DNA from: Pseudomonadota bacterium
GTDB taxonomy: Bacteria > Pseudomonadota > Gammaproteobacteria > Burkholderiales > Rhodocyclaceae
Length of the DNA: 55,062 bases
Direction: 5' to 3'
NCBI GenBank assembly: GCA_963205435.1
Contig: CAUJIV010000018.1
Location: forward strand, 1 to 55,062
The notes under the pieces were generated by a model. The model had not been told where the DNA came from. It did not search any database and saw only the letters and a list, made by a program, of their open reading frames with translations. Position numbers and translations under genes: made by a program. This document shows positions 16,805 through 27,782 of the stretch, in pieces (within the stretch, counting starts at the first letter, position 1; every line of letters begins with the position of its first letter).

Positions 16805-17187
16805 GCCGCCTCCTCGCTCTCGACGACGACGAAGGCGATGGCTCTGTCGCGCTCGTCGCTCAGACTGAGATGGGCGCGCAGACGGCGCGCGCGCATCCAC
16901 GCCTCGAGCGGCGCGGCGCAGGCGAAGCCGGGGCGGCCGCCGTCCCGGTGCGTCACCGCGATGTTGCGCAGGGTGGCCGGGTCGCGCAGGCCGAGGCCGA
17001 GCGCCTTGGCCAGCGCCTCCTTGGCGGCGAAGCGCTTGGCGAGGAAAGCGGCCGGCCGCGAGGATTCGCGATAGGCGTCCATCTCGGAGGAGGCCAGCAA
17101 GCGGGCGGCGGCGCGCTCGCCATGCGCCGCCAGCAGGCGCTCGAGGCGGGCGATGGCGACGATGTCGGCGCCGACGCCGTGGATCAT
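16801..17187 (-). CDS. acpS: Holo-[acyl-carrier-protein] synthase
   Basis: 128 residues transferring 4'-phosphopantetheine from CoA to the Ser of AcpP. The motifs [16 protein letters not shown] (with the Mg-binding Asp8) and [17 protein letters not shown] (with the catalytic Glu) are clear, and the C-terminal [18 protein letters not shown] closes the domain. The first codons overlap the end of pdxJ by four bases, the same neighbour order as in E. coli. Its substrate acpP lies about 14 kb away in the fab cluster. Confidence 0.95.
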   Translation of the reverse strand: MIHGVGADIVAIARLERLLAAHGERAAARLLASSEMDAYRESSRPAAFLAKRFAAKEALAKALGLGLRDPATLRNIAVTHRDGGRPGFACAAPLEAWMRARRLRAHLSLSDERDRAIAFVVVESEEAA

Positions 17188-17912
17188 CGCAGCCGTGCCT
17201 CCAGCATCAGCCGCTTCATGCGCCGCACCGCCTCCTGCCAGCCGCAGAACAGCGCCTCGGCGACGATGGCATGGCCGATGTTGAGCTCGACGATCTCGGC
17301 GATGGCGGCCACCGGCTGGACATTGCCGTAGTGCAGGCCGTGCCCGGCGTTCACCTTGAAGCCGAGCCGCCGCGCCTGGCGCGCCGCGGCGGCGACGCGC
17401 TCGAGCTCGGCCGCGGCCGCCTCGGGCGTGCCCGCCTCGGCGTAGCGCCCGGTGTGGATCTCGACGGCCGGCGCGCCGCACCCGCGCGCCGCCTCGATCT
17501 GCCGCGTGTCGGCATCGATGAACAGCGAGGCGCGGATGCCGGCGGCGGCGACGGCGCGGCAGGCTTCGCGCACGCGCTCGAAGCCGCCGGCGACGTCGAG
17601 GCCGCCTTCGGTGGTCAGCTCCTGGCGACGCTCCGGCACGAAGCAGACGTCGTGCGGACGGACGCGCAGGGCGAAGCCGACCATCTCGTCGGTGACCGCC
17701 GCCTCGAGGTTCATGCGCGTCCTCAGCCTGCCGCGCAGCTGCTCGACGTCGCGATCCTGGATGTGGCGGCGGTCCTCGCGCAGGTGCAGCGTGATGAGGT
17801 CCGCCCCGCTCTCCTCGGCCAGCAGCGCCGCGCCCAGCGGATCGGGATAGGCGGTGCCGCGCGCCTGGCGCAGCGTCGCCACGTGGTCGATGTTGACGCC
17901 CAGCTCGATCAC
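17184..17912 (-). CDS. pdxJ: Pyridoxine 5'-phosphate synthase
   Basis: 242-residue TIM barrel that condenses 1-deoxyxylulose 5-phosphate with 3-amino-2-oxopropyl phosphate. Family motifs are [17 protein letters not shown] at the N terminus, [31 protein letters not shown] and [12 protein letters not shown]. The start codon is GTG and overlaps the recO stop by four bases. This recO-pdxJ-acpS order is widely conserved. Confidence 0.96.
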   Translation of the reverse strand: MIELGVNIDHVATLRQARGTAYPDPLGAALLAEESGADLITLHLREDRRHIQDRDVEQLRGRLRTRMNLEAAVTDEMVGFALRVRPHDVCFVPERRQELTTEGGLDVAGGFERVREACRAVAAAGIRASLFIDADTRQIEAARGCGAPAVEIHTGRYAEAGTPEAAAAELERVAAAARQARRLGFKVNAGHGLHYGNVQPVAAIAEIVELNIGHAIVAEALFCGWQEAVRRMKRLMLEARLR

Positions 17913-18634
17913 AGTTCCTGCAGCTCCATGAAGACGCGGCGCGAATGCAGCCGCTGTTCGCCGAGATAATGCTGGATCAGCATGCGCATCAGCCGCTTGC
18001 CCTGTGCCAGCGTTTCCGCCTCGCTGTAGTCGTCGCGGGCGATGGCCAGCAGCGCCCGGCCGGAAAACGTCTCACGGGTGCTTTCTTCCACGTCGGCGCG
18101 CAGCGGCCCGCGCTCGAAAGCGTAAGCGTAGCGCCTTTCCGGCGCCACGGGCTGATCGCTGCCGGCCTCGCGGTCGAGCGGCGGGCCGTAGCCCAGTTCC
18201 TTCAGCAGCGTCTTTTCGAAGCGGCGCAGCGACGCCTGGTCCGGCTCGCCGGCGGCCAGCGCCCGCAGCGCCCCGGCGTAGGCCTGGAACAGGGCCGGGT
18301 GGGCATCCTCGCGCGGCAGCAGCCTGAGCAGCAACTCGTTCATGTAATACCCGGGCAGCAGGGCGCGCGCCTGCAGCATCGGCTGGCCGCCCGGCCATTC
18401 GATGCGCGCCAGGGTGCGCAACTCCCCCTGCCCGAACCAGTCCAGCTCGAGCGGCTGGAAGGCCATCAGCAGGCCGCGCAGGGCGGAGCGCGGTCGCCGC
18501 GCGCCGCGCGCCACCAGGGCGATGCGCCCGTGATCGCGGCTGAACGCCTCGACGATCAGGCTGGTTTCCTTGAAAGGATGGCTGTGCAGGACATAGGCCG
18601 GCTGGCCATCCACCCTGCCCTTGCCGGTCGCCAT
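17909..18634 (-). CDS. recO: DNA repair protein RecO
   Basis: 241 residues. The N-terminal OB fold is visible as [22 protein letters not shown] split over residues 10-33 and [14 protein letters not shown], followed by a helical domain with [18 protein letters not shown]. RecO loads RecA onto SSB-coated DNA with RecR. The C-terminal Cys zinc site of some relatives is absent. It lies between era and pdxJ, with a 22-base gap after era. Confidence 0.92.
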   Translation of the reverse strand: MATGKGRVDGQPAYVLHSHPFKETSLIVEAFSRDHGRIALVARGARRPRSALRGLLMAFQPLELDWFGQGELRTLARIEWPGGQPMLQARALLPGYYMNELLLRLLPREDAHPALFQAYAGALRALAAGEPDQASLRRFEKTLLKELGYGPPLDREAGSDQPVAPERRYAYAFERGPLRADVEESTRETFSGRALLAIARDDYSEAETLAQGKRLMRMLIQHYLGEQRLHSRRVFMELQEL

Positions 18635-18656
18635 CAGCCTGTCGCCCGCGAACTGT

Positions 18657-19550
18657 TCATTCGTAGCCGAGCCCCCTCAGCGAGCGCTCGTCGTCGGCCC
18701 AGCCGCTTCTCACCTTGACCCAGGTTTCGAGGAAGACCTTGCCGCCGAAAAGCCTTTCGAGGTCGCGCCGGGCGTCGCTGGCGATCGCTTTCAGCTGCTC
18801 GCCGCCGCGGCCGATGACGATGGCCTTGTGCGCCGGCTTGTCGACGATGATCGCGGCATGAATGCGGCGCAGGGTGCCCTCCTGCTCGAAGCGCTCGATC
18901 TCCACCGTCATGCCGTAAGGCAGCTCCTGGCCAAGCCGGCGAAACAGCTTCTCGCGCAGGAATTCGGCGGCGAGAAAGCGTTCGCTGCGATCGGTCAGGT
19001 CGTCCTCGCCGTAGAGCGGCGCGGCGACCGGCAGATGGCGCGCCGCCGCCTCGAGCAGCCGCTCGAGGCCGTCGCCGCTGGCGGCGGAGACCGGCACGAT
19101 CGCGGCGAAGGGGTGGCGCCGGTCCATCTCGGCGATGAAGGGCAGCAGGCGCTTCTTGTCGGCCAGGCGGTCGATCTTGTTGATGACCAGCAGGGCTGGC
19201 GTGGCCGGCGGCACCATCGCCAGGATGCGCGCATCGTCCTCGGTGAAGCGCCCCGCCTCGACCACCAGCAGGACCAGATCGACGCCGGCGAGCGCTTGCG
19301 ACACGCTGCGGTTCATCAGGCGGTGCAGCGCGTTGCGGTGGCGCATCTGGAAGCCCGGCGTGTCGACGAAGACGAACTGCTCGCCGGGCCGGGTCAGCAC
19401 CCCGGTGATGCGGTGGCGCGTCGTCTGCGCCTTGCGCGAGACGATGCTGATCTTCTGGCCGACCAGGCGATTGAGCAGGGTCGATTTGCCGACATTGGGA
19501 CGGCCGACGATGGCGAGATGTCCGCAGCGGAAAGCGTCCGGGCCGCTCAT
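18657..19550 (-). CDS. era: GTPase Era
   Basis: 297 residues. The GTPase domain has G1 GRPNVGKST, G3 DTPGF and G4 NKID; the C-terminal KH domain has ERFEQEGTLRRIHAAIIVDK and VIGRGGEQLKAI. Era binds the 3' end of 16S rRNA and checks 30S maturation. The start overlaps the rnc stop by ATGA; longer frames on this strand are rnc shadows. Confidence 0.96.
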   Translation of the reverse strand: MSGPDAFRCGHLAIVGRPNVGKSTLLNRLVGQKISIVSRKAQTTRHRITGVLTRPGEQFVFVDTPGFQMRHRNALHRLMNRSVSQALAGVDLVLLVVEAGRFTEDDARILAMVPPATPALLVINKIDRLADKKRLLPFIAEMDRRHPFAAIVPVSAASGDGLERLLEAAARHLPVAAPLYGEDDLTDRSERFLAAEFLREKLFRRLGQELPYGMTVEIERFEQEGTLRRIHAAIIVDKPAHKAIVIGRGGEQLKAIASDARRDLERLFGGKVFLETWVKVRSGWADDERSLRGLGYE

Positions 19551-20218
19551 TTCGCGCCGGCCCGCTCCAGCGCCAGGCGGGCGGCTTCCTGTTCGGCGGC
19601 GCGGCGGCTCGACCCATGGCCGGTCGTGGCGATGCCCAGCTGCGGGATCAGGCAGGCGACCTCGAATGTCTGGGCATGGGCTTCGCCGCGAATGGCGCGC
19701 ACCTGGTATTGCGGCAGGGCCAGTCGCCGGCCCTGCAGCAGCTCCTGCAGGGCGGTCTTGGCGTCCTTGCCGGAATGCGCCGGGTCGAGCTCGGCCAGCA
19801 AGGGCTCGTAGAGGCGGAGGACGGCCTCGCGCGCGGACTCGAAGCCGCCATCGATGAAGATGGCGCCGAGCAAAGCCTCCAGCGCGTCGGCCAGCATCGA
19901 GGGGCGCCCCGCGCCGCCGCTCTTCAGCTCCCCCTCGCCCAGCCGCAGTTGCAGGCCGAGGTCGAGGCGCGCGGCGATTTCCGCCAGGCTGTCCTGCCGC
20001 ACCAGCCTGGCGCGCAGGCGCGACAGCTCGCCTTCCCGCTCGCGCGCGAAGCGTTCGTAGAGCGCCTGCGCGATGACGCAGTTGAGGACGCTGTCGCCGA
20101 GGAACTCGAGACGCTCGTTGTGCTCGGCGGCGAAGCTGCGGTGCGTCAGCGCCTGCTGCAGTGTCTCCCGGCTTCGGAAAGCGTAGCCGATCGCCTGCTC
20201 GATCGCCGTGACGCTCAT
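19547..20218 (-). CDS. rnc: Ribonuclease III
   Basis: 223 residues. The catalytic signature NERLEFLGDSVL (about 34-45) carries the Mg-binding Glu and Asp; the second acidic cluster is in DALEALLGAIFID. A double-stranded RNA-binding domain covers the last 70 residues, ending GSSRRAAEQEAARLAL. It cleaves rRNA precursors and structured mRNAs. It is coupled to era by a four-base overlap. Confidence 0.96.
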   Translation of the reverse strand: MSVTAIEQAIGYAFRSRETLQQALTHRSFAAEHNERLEFLGDSVLNCVIAQALYERFAREREGELSRLRARLVRQDSLAEIAARLDLGLQLRLGEGELKSGGAGRPSMLADALEALLGAIFIDGGFESAREAVLRLYEPLLAELDPAHSGKDAKTALQELLQGRRLALPQYQVRAIRGEAHAQTFEVACLIPQLGIATTGHGSSRRAAEQEAARLALERAGAK

Positions 20219-20232
20219 TCACCCGGCGCTAG

Positions 20233-20598
20233 CTAGAACGCCGGCCCGCTGCCGCGGCTGCTGCCGGCGTAATCGATGCAGATGCTGACGTTTCCGGCGA
20301 TATGGATCTTCTTGGGGTAGGCGAAGGAGATGACGATGTCGTTGCCTTCCTTGCTGACCTCGAGGTCGGCGCCGGTGATGCTCTCGGTGTAGTCGGCCGA
20401 CGCCATGCGGTCGTAGGCACGCCGCACTTCCGCCACGGTCGACACGCCGCTGTTGGCGATGGTCTTGACCTGCTTGAGGATGGTGAAGTATTCGATGACG
20501 GTCGGCGCCACCTTCATGCCGACAACGGCGAGGCCGACGACCACCGCGCTAACCAGGATCAGGCCGATCAGGCTGAGGCCCCTTTGTTGTTTTCTCAT
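20233..20598 (-). CDS. DUF4845 protein with pilin-like N terminus
   Basis: 121 residues. It starts MRKQQRGLSLIGLILVSAVV, a basic leader and a Gly followed by a hydrophobic helix, which resembles a type IV prepilin cleavage region but lacks the Glu at mature position 5. The rest is a small soluble domain ending in GSSRGSGPAF. AAGGAG lies 6 bases before the ATG. The lepB-DUF4845-rnc-era order is a betaproteobacterial standard, which suggests a link to export or membrane quality, but no function is known. Confidence 0.85.
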   Translation of the reverse strand: MRKQQRGLSLIGLILVSAVVVGLAVVGMKVAPTVIEYFTILKQVKTIANSGVSTVAEVRRAYDRMASADYTESITGADLEVSKEGNDIVISFAYPKKIHIAGNVSICIDYAGSSRGSGPAF

Positions 20599-20609
20599 TT
20601 TGCGCTCCT

Positions 20610-21398
20610 TCACTGGAAGCTGCCGATTCGTTTCAGGTCGCCAAAGTTGAACCAGATGAGGAAGGCCTTGCCGACGATGTTCTCGTCCGGCACGAACCCC
20701 CAGACGCGGCTGTCGCTGCTGGCGTCGCGGTTGTCGCCCATGACGAAATAGTGGCCGGCGGGCACTTCGCAAATCACGCCCGAGCTATTGTAAATGCATT
20801 TGTCGCGGTCGGGATACGGCAGCACCTGGCCGACGTAGGCCGGCGCATCCTTGTCGATGAGGATGCGGTGCGCGACGCCGCCCAGGCTTTCCAGATACTG
20901 CGACGAGTAGAACAGGCGGTCGGGGTGGAGGTAGTCCGGCTGCGGCGAGACGCTCACCTCGCTGCCGTTGATGTAGAGCCGCTTGTCCTGCCAGGCGACC
21001 TTGTCGCCCGGCAGGCCGACGACGCGCTTGATGTAGTCGAGCGACGGGTCGGCCGGCCAGCGGAAGACCATGACGTCGCCGCGCTGCGGCGAATTCAGCT
21101 CGATCACCTTGCGGTTAATGACCGGCAGACGGATGCCGTAGGTGTATTTGTTCACCAGGATGAAATCGCCGACCTGCAGGGTCGGGATCATCGAGCCGGA
21201 GGGGATCTTGAACGGCTCGACGATGAAGGAGCGCAGCAGGAAGACGGCGAGGATGACGGGAAAGAAGCTGGCGCCGTATTCCACCCACCAGGGCTCCTTC
21301 GCTCCCGGCTGGCGCCGCTTCTTCATCACCAGCAGGTCGAGCAGCCAGACGGCGCCGGTGGCCAGTGTCAGCAGGAACAGGATCAGTGCGAAGTTCAC
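20610..21398 (-). CDS. lepB: Signal peptidase I
   Basis: 262 residues with two N-terminal membrane helices (about 2-22 and 45-62). Catalytic Ser lies in IPSGSMIPTL, catalytic Lys in DYIKRVVGLPGDKV, and box E in GHYFVMGDNRDASSDSR. It removes signal peptides of exported proteins at the outer face of the inner membrane. The start is GTG at 21398, preceded by AGGAG; the frame is open far upstream but that part is a lepA shadow. It sits 8 bases after lepA. Confidence 0.95.
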   Translation of the reverse strand: MNFALILFLLTLATGAVWLLDLLVMKKRRQPGAKEPWWVEYGASFFPVILAVFLLRSFIVEPFKIPSGSMIPTLQVGDFILVNKYTYGIRLPVINRKVIELNSPQRGDVMVFRWPADPSLDYIKRVVGLPGDKVAWQDKRLYINGSEVSVSPQPDYLHPDRLFYSSQYLESLGGVAHRILIDKDAPAYVGQVLPYPDRDKCIYNSSGVICEVPAGHYFVMGDNRDASSDSRVWGFVPDENIVGKAFLIWFNFGDLKRIGSFQ

Positions 21399-21406
21399 GG
21401 GAGCTC

Positions 21407-23203
<1,797 letters not shown>

Positions 23204-23255
23204 GGACGGAAGGCCGCGGGGAGCGCCCTTCCGACGGATGCAAAAGTGCCGGATT

Positions 23256-23513
23256 TTACCGAAAATTCAGCAGATAAGCACGCACGGCGGCGGCATCGAG
23301 GTAATAGTGGCACAGCTCGGTCTCGTCGCCGGCCACTACCGGCACGCGCTCGCCGTAGGCCTGCCGGTGCCCGGCATCAGCGTCGACGTCGACCAACTCG
23401 ATGTCGGCGCCCTGCTCCTCGCAGATCGGCCGCAGGTCGGCGAGCAGGTCCTCGCAGAGGTGGCAGTCCCGGCGGACATAGACCGTCAGCCGGGCCCGCC
23501 TACTTGTCGCCAT
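23256..23513 (-). CDS. Glutaredoxin-like protein
   Basis: 85 residues with a thioredoxin fold. [16 protein letters not shown] carries a CHLC active-site pair, then [21 protein letters not shown] with the cis-proline segment. It is shorter than classical glutaredoxin and belongs to the DUF836-like group. The gene begins inside the last 14 bases of degP and is followed by lepA, so it sits in an envelope-stress operon. It could reduce a partner in that pathway, but this is inference. Confidence 0.85.
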   Translation of the reverse strand: MATSRRARLTVYVRRDCHLCEDLLADLRPICEEQGADIELVDVDADAGHRQAYGERVPVVAGDETELCHYYLDAAAVRAYLLNFR

Positions 23514-24918
23514 TGACCCTCAGGGTGACATAGGTCTGCTGCTCGCCGCGGCGCACGAGCAGGGTGATCGCCGCCGACTTGTCGAGTTGCGACAGCATGC
23601 GGTTGAACTGCTCGACGCTCTTCGCCTCGGTGGTGGTTCCCTTGTGCACGGCGGCAAGGATGATGTCGCCGGGCTGCAGCTCGCCCTGGCCGCCGTTCGC
23701 CCGCAGCTGCTCCACCACCAGGCCGTTGGCGATCTTCAGATCGCGCTTCTGCTCGGGCGTCAGCTCGGCGAGGATCAGCCCGAGCCGGTTGGCGGCGGCC
23801 TCGGCCGGCCGCGCCCGCTTCTGGCCGCGCTGCGCCAGCTTCTCCTCGGCCATCTCGCCCACCGTCACCGTCAACTCGCGCGTGGCGCCCTTGCGCCAGA
23901 CCTGCATCGGCACCCGGCTGCCGGGACGCGTCGCGCCGACGATGCGCGGCAGGTCGCTGGAGGCGTTAACCGGCTTGCCGTCGAACCTGAGGATGATGTC
24001 TCCTGCCTCGACGCCAGCCTTGTCGGCCGGGCCGCCCTTTTCCAGCGCATTCACCAGCGCCCCGGCGGGCTTCGCCAGGCCGAAGGATTCGGCAAGCTCG
24101 CGCGTCAGCTCCTGGATGACGACGCCGATGCGGCCGCGGCTGACGCGGCCGCTGGCGCGCAGCTGCCCCTGCACCTCCATCGCCACGTCGATGGGAATGG
24201 CGAAGGCGACGCCCATGTAGCCGCCGGTGCGGCTGTAGATCTGCGAATTGATGCCGACGACCTCGCCCCGCATGTTGAACAGCGGCCCGCCCGAATTGCC
24301 TGGGTTGATCGCCACGTCGGTCTGGATGAAGGGCACGTAGTTCTCCTGCGGCAGGGCGCGCCCCTTGGCGCTGACGATGCCGGCCGTCACCGAGCTCTCG
24401 AAGCCGAAGGGCGAGCCGATGGCGACCACCCATTCGCCGACGCGCAGCCTGGACGGATCGCCCATCCTCACCGCCGGCAGCCCGCTCGCCTCGATCTTGA
24501 TCAGGGCGACGTCGGTGCGCTTGTCGGCGCCGATCACCCGCGCCTTGAACTCGCGCTTGTCGGTCAGCTTGACGGCGATCTCGTCGGCCGAATCGACGAC
24601 ATGGGCGTTGGTCAGGATGTAGCCGTCCGGGCTGATGATGAAGCCCGAGCCGAGCGACTTGTTCTGGAAGTCGCGCGGAAAGCCCGGATGGCGCGGGATG
24701 AAGCGCTTGAAGAACTCGAACATCGGGTCGTCTTCGTCGAGCTCCGGCATCTGCGGAAAGACCCGGTTGGCGCGGATGGTCTGCGTCGTGCTGACGTTCA
24801 CCACCGCCGGCCCCTGCCTTTCCACGAGCTCGGTGAAATCGGGCAGCTCCCTGACCTGCGCCGCCGCGTTCAGGGCGAAGAGCGTCAGGACCAGCGCGAG
24901 CTTGGGCATCCGGATCAT
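23500..24918 (-). CDS. degP: DegP/MucD-type periplasmic serine protease
   Basis: 472 residues. A signal peptide (MIRMPKLALVLTLFALNAAA) is followed by a trypsin-like domain with His in LTNAHVV, Asp in KRTDVALIKI and Ser in GNSGGPLFNM. Two PDZ domains follow, near 290-370 and 385-472. It degrades or refolds misfolded envelope proteins. The start at 24918 has GGAGG 8 bases upstream; a much longer open frame exists but is a shadow of rseC. Its place after rpoE-rseA-mucB-rseC marks it as the MucD-type protease of the sigma-E system. Confidence 0.95.
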   Translation of the reverse strand: MIRMPKLALVLTLFALNAAAQVRELPDFTELVERQGPAVVNVSTTQTIRANRVFPQMPELDEDDPMFEFFKRFIPRHPGFPRDFQNKSLGSGFIISPDGYILTNAHVVDSADEIAVKLTDKREFKARVIGADKRTDVALIKIEASGLPAVRMGDPSRLRVGEWVVAIGSPFGFESSVTAGIVSAKGRALPQENYVPFIQTDVAINPGNSGGPLFNMRGEVVGINSQIYSRTGGYMGVAFAIPIDVAMEVQGQLRASGRVSRGRIGVVIQELTRELAESFGLAKPAGALVNALEKGGPADKAGVEAGDIILRFDGKPVNASSDLPRIVGATRPGSRVPMQVWRKGATRELTVTVGEMAEEKLAQRGQKRARPAEAAANRLGLILAELTPEQKRDLKIANGLVVEQLRANGGQGELQPGDIILAAVHKGTTTEAKSVEQFNRMLSQLDKSAAITLLVRRGEQQTYVTLRVNGDK

Positions 24919-25382
24919 TTGCAAGCCTCCCTGGAAACGCAGAACGACGCGCTGCGGCGGACGAGCTCCGGCTCGGTGATGCGGCCCAGCCCGGCCCGCC
25001 GCAGCAGCAGCCCCGCCAGCAGTCCGAGCAGGAAGCCGGCGAGGGCGCCCAGGGCGGCTCCCGCATCCGCATTCACGCTCTCCCTCCAGCCCGCCCCGGC
25101 GGCGGCGCCCAGCAGCAGTCCAAGCAACGGCAGCACGTACACGGCCAGGGCGGCGCGCAGCATCGAGCCTTCGGCAACGCGCACCACGACGCGCTCGCCC
25201 TGGACGGCATCGATGCGATTGGCCAGGCGATAGTGCCATGACTTGTTGCCGAACAGCTGCGTCAGGATGCCGCTCTGGCAGCCACCTGCTTCGTGGCAAT
25301 GGCCGCAGCCGTCCGCCGCGCCGTTGGTCTCGACGTAGGCGTGGCCTCCCTCGACACGAATGACGATGGCGTCCTGGTCCAT
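24915..25382 (-). CDS. rseC: SoxR-reducing system protein RseC
   Basis: 155 residues. The N-terminal cytoplasmic part has the conserved Cys cluster CGHCHEAGGC (about 26-35); two membrane helices follow (about 75-95 and 105-130). RseC family members act in the sigma-E locus and with the Rsx complex on SoxR. The ATG overlaps the mucB stop (TGATG) and the stop overlaps the degP ATG, so it is translationally tied on both sides. Confidence 0.9.
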   Translation of the reverse strand: MDQDAIVIRVEGGHAYVETNGAADGCGHCHEAGGCQSGILTQLFGNKSWHYRLANRIDAVQGERVVVRVAEGSMLRAALAVYVLPLLGLLLGAAAGAGWRESVNADAGAALGALAGFLLGLLAGLLLRRAGLGRITEPELVRRSASFCVSREACK

Positions 25383-26347
25383 CACTTCCTCCTCGGTTCC
25401 ACGCCCCTGCCGAGGCGCTTCAGAGTCTCCAGCGGCACTTCGCCGAGCACGGTCACCAGATGCCGGCCGGCGATTCGCTTGTATACATTGACGGCGCCGG
25501 CGGCATAGCTGCCCTCCTCCGCCTTCTCCCCGGCCAGCGGTTCGATGAACACGGAAATCGAGGCGAGGCCGTCGGAAAACACGAAATGCGTGGCTTCCTG
25601 ACCGGAGGTGCTCTGGCGGATCATGCCGGCGCTTTTCCTGAAGCCCGGCAGGGAGGCCTTGAACTGCCATTCCTTGCCCGCCGTCAGGCTTTGCAGGGCG
25701 CGCGCGTTGTGGACGCGCCAGGCCTCGCCCTCCGTGTCGAAGCCGGGCTTGAGGCTGCCCGGGTCGATATTTTCGCTGATCTGCAGCTGGTTGAAAAAGA
25801 ACAGTTCCACCGTTTCGCCACGTTCGTTGATCGTGCGCGCCTTGACGATCAGTCCGCTGCCGGCGTCGGCCCAAAGCTGGTGGCCGTAGCGCAAGGCGTC
25901 CTTCGGCTTGAGGATGACCTGCTGGCTGTCCAGCCCGGCGATCCGCGCCGTGCCGCCCAGGCGAATCTGGTAGTGCTCGCCCAGCCTGCCCACCGAGGGC
26001 GGCAGCAGGGCCGGAAAGGCCTTGTAGTCTTCGCGCTTCTCGACGATCACGACCTTGTCGTCCGGCAGATAGCACTTCACCTCGGCGCTGGTGCTGATCA
26101 CCTCGCGCGGGCTGCCGTCGAGGACCTCCAGCCGTTCCTGCTGGCCCGTGGCATCCACCAGGTGCGTGATGCGCGAGGTTTCCGAATTTCCGCCGCTCTG
26201 ATAGGTGAAGATGCCGGTGTAGCTGAGCCTTTGCGCCGCCGAGGCCATCTTTTGCAGCCAGACGAGCGCCTCCGTCTGCGGGTCGGCAAAGGCCGGCGCT
26301 GCTGCCGCGACGCCGCCGAGGATCAGCAGGAACAGCGCCCGCCTCAT
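25382..26347 (-). CDS. mucB: Sigma-E regulatory protein MucB/RseB
   Basis: 321 residues. Signal peptide MRRALFLLILGGVAAAAPAFA, then the MucB/RseB N-terminal domain (LQKMASAAQRLSYTGIFTY, the lipid-sensing fold) and a C-terminal domain that includes the stretch HFVFSDGLASISVFIEP. In the periplasm it binds the anti-sigma factor RseA and protects it from DegS cleavage until lipoprotein or LPS signals release it. It overlaps rseA by ATGA. Confidence 0.94.
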   Translation of the reverse strand: MRRALFLLILGGVAAAAPAFADPQTEALVWLQKMASAAQRLSYTGIFTYQSGGNSETSRITHLVDATGQQERLEVLDGSPREVISTSAEVKCYLPDDKVVIVEKREDYKAFPALLPPSVGRLGEHYQIRLGGTARIAGLDSQQVILKPKDALRYGHQLWADAGSGLIVKARTINERGETVELFFFNQLQISENIDPGSLKPGFDTEGEAWRVHNARALQSLTAGKEWQFKASLPGFRKSAGMIRQSTSGQEATHFVFSDGLASISVFIEPLAGEKAEEGSYAAGAVNVYKRIAGRHLVTVLGEVPLETLKRLGRGVEPRRK

Positions 26348-26877
26348 GGCCTCCCGCTCTGGCCGATATCCGACACCGAGCGGATGTAGGCGGCGCCGCC
26401 AGGCTGGATGAAGCTGCCGGCGGAATGCGCCTGGTGCGCCACGATGTACTCCTGCGCGTTCGGGTTGGCCGGTCGCGCCCTCGCCACGGCGTTGGCCGGC
26501 GTCGGCACCGCGCCGGATCCGGACAGAGTGGCCTGCTGCGCCAGTTCCAGCGGCCGCGAAGCATCGAGGGACAGGGCCAGCCAGCCGACGACGGCCATGC
26601 CGGCCACGGCCGCGGCCATCGGCAGGGCGAAGCGCAGGGGTGAGCGGCGCGGCCGCGCTGCGGGCACGAAGAGAACCGGCTCATCCGACAGGCAGGCCAT
26701 CACCCGCGTCGAGAAGCCGGGGGCATGGCCGGGCATCTGGCGCAAGGCGTCGCCCACCAACTGATAAAGCTCCCAGGCTTCGCGCAGGTCCGGGTCGCGG
26801 CGCAGGGCATCGATGACGCGGCCAGTCGCGTCCGCTTCCAACTCGCCATCCAGCAGGGCCGATATGTCGTGTCTCAT
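26344..26877 (-). CDS. rseA: Anti-sigma-E factor RseA
   Basis: 177 residues. The cytoplasmic sigma-binding part starts MRHDISALLDGELEADATG and includes LREAWELYQLVGDALRQ; a single membrane helix lies near residues 85-105, and a periplasmic tail follows. It holds RpoE inactive at the membrane until proteolysis. It is only 10 bases from rpoE, in the standard order rpoE-rseA-mucB-rseC. Confidence 0.9.
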   Translation of the reverse strand: MRHDISALLDGELEADATGRVIDALRRDPDLREAWELYQLVGDALRQMPGHAPGFSTRVMACLSDEPVLFVPAARPRRSPLRFALPMAAAVAGMAVVGWLALSLDASRPLELAQQATLSGSGAVPTPANAVARARPANPNAQEYIVAHQAHSAGSFIQPGGAAYIRSVSDIGQSGRP

Positions 26878-26887
26878 GGCAGCCTCC

Positions 26888-27487
26888 TCACCATCGCTTG
26901 TCGGGCGCCGTGTCGAGCAGCGGCCGCAGCTTTTCGGCCACCGCCTCGCGCGCGCGGAAAATGCGCGAACGCACAGTGCCGATCGGACAATTCATCATTC
27001 TTGCGATATCCTCGTAGCTCATTCCCTCGATCTCGCGCAGCGTGATGGCCGTCCGCAAGTCCTCGGGCAGGGCCGCCATCGCCGCATTCACGGTCTCGGC
27101 GATCTCCTTCGAAAAGAGCATGCGCTCCGGCGTGTTGATGTCACGCAGCAACTCGCCGTCGTCGAAGCCCTCCGCCTCTTCCGCGTCGAATTCCGTCCGC
27201 GTCGGCGCCCGACGACCCTGTGACACCAGAAAATTTTTCGCCGTGTTGATGCCGATCCGGTAGAGCCAGGTATAGAAGGCGCTGTCGCCGCGGAAACTGC
27301 CCAGGGCCCGGTAGGCCTTGATGAAAGTCTCCTGCGCCACGTCCTCGACTTCCGCCGGATCGCGTATCAGCCGCGACAGCAGCCTGGCCAGCTTGCGCTG
27401 GTATTTCGAGACGAGCAGCCCGAAGGCCTGCTGGTCGCCGTGCTGGGCGCGGACAACCAGTTGCTGGTCTACTTCACGGTCTCCCAT
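26888..27487 (-). CDS. rpoE: RNA polymerase sigma-E factor
   Basis: 199 residues, an extracytoplasmic-function sigma factor. Region 2 reads DVAQETFIKAYRALGSFRGD with FYTWLYRIGINTAKNFL; region 4 reads LPEDLRTAITLREIEGMSYE with a helix-turn-helix and GTVRSRIFRAREAV. It directs the envelope-stress response. The start MGDREVDQQL at 27487 fits betaproteobacterial RpoE; no strong ribosome site is seen. A possible sigma-E promoter lies about 100 bases upstream. Confidence 0.95.
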   Translation of the reverse strand: MGDREVDQQLVVRAQHGDQQAFGLLVSKYQRKLARLLSRLIRDPAEVEDVAQETFIKAYRALGSFRGDSAFYTWLYRIGINTAKNFLVSQGRRAPTRTEFDAEEAEGFDDGELLRDINTPERMLFSKEIAETVNAAMAALPEDLRTAITLREIEGMSYEDIARMMNCPIGTVRSRIFRAREAVAEKLRPLLDTAPDKRW

Positions 27488-27580
27488 TCGAGCGGCGGTA
27501 TCCTGGACGGGCCCGGTCCGGCCTTGCCGGTCCGAAGCCGCCAGTATAGCCGAGCGCCCTGAGCCACGCTGCCGACACAG

Positions 27581-27608
27581 CAGTGACAACCCGCCACGAA
27601 AATAGTTC
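27581..27608 (-). promoter_or_regulatory. Candidate sigma-E-type promoter of rpoE
   Basis: On the minus strand GAACTA (27608-27603) resembles the GAACTT -35 of sigma-E promoters, and 16 bases later TCACTG (27586-27581) is a weak match to the -10. Autoregulation of rpoE is usual, so the site is plausible. It lies in the 295-base gap to nadB. Confidence 0.3.
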
Positions 27609-27782
27609 GGCGGCGCCGCCGGGGCGGCCGCCATCCGCCCGCTCGAAACAGGTGACAAGGAAGGAACGGCGCGCCGCCCAAATCGATACGCTCCGCTGGC
27701 CCGGACATCAGGGGCGACTGCGCATTTTCGCGATCGGGGCGGACTGGTATCATCGCGGGGAAAGCAGACAGGCCCACCTTCC

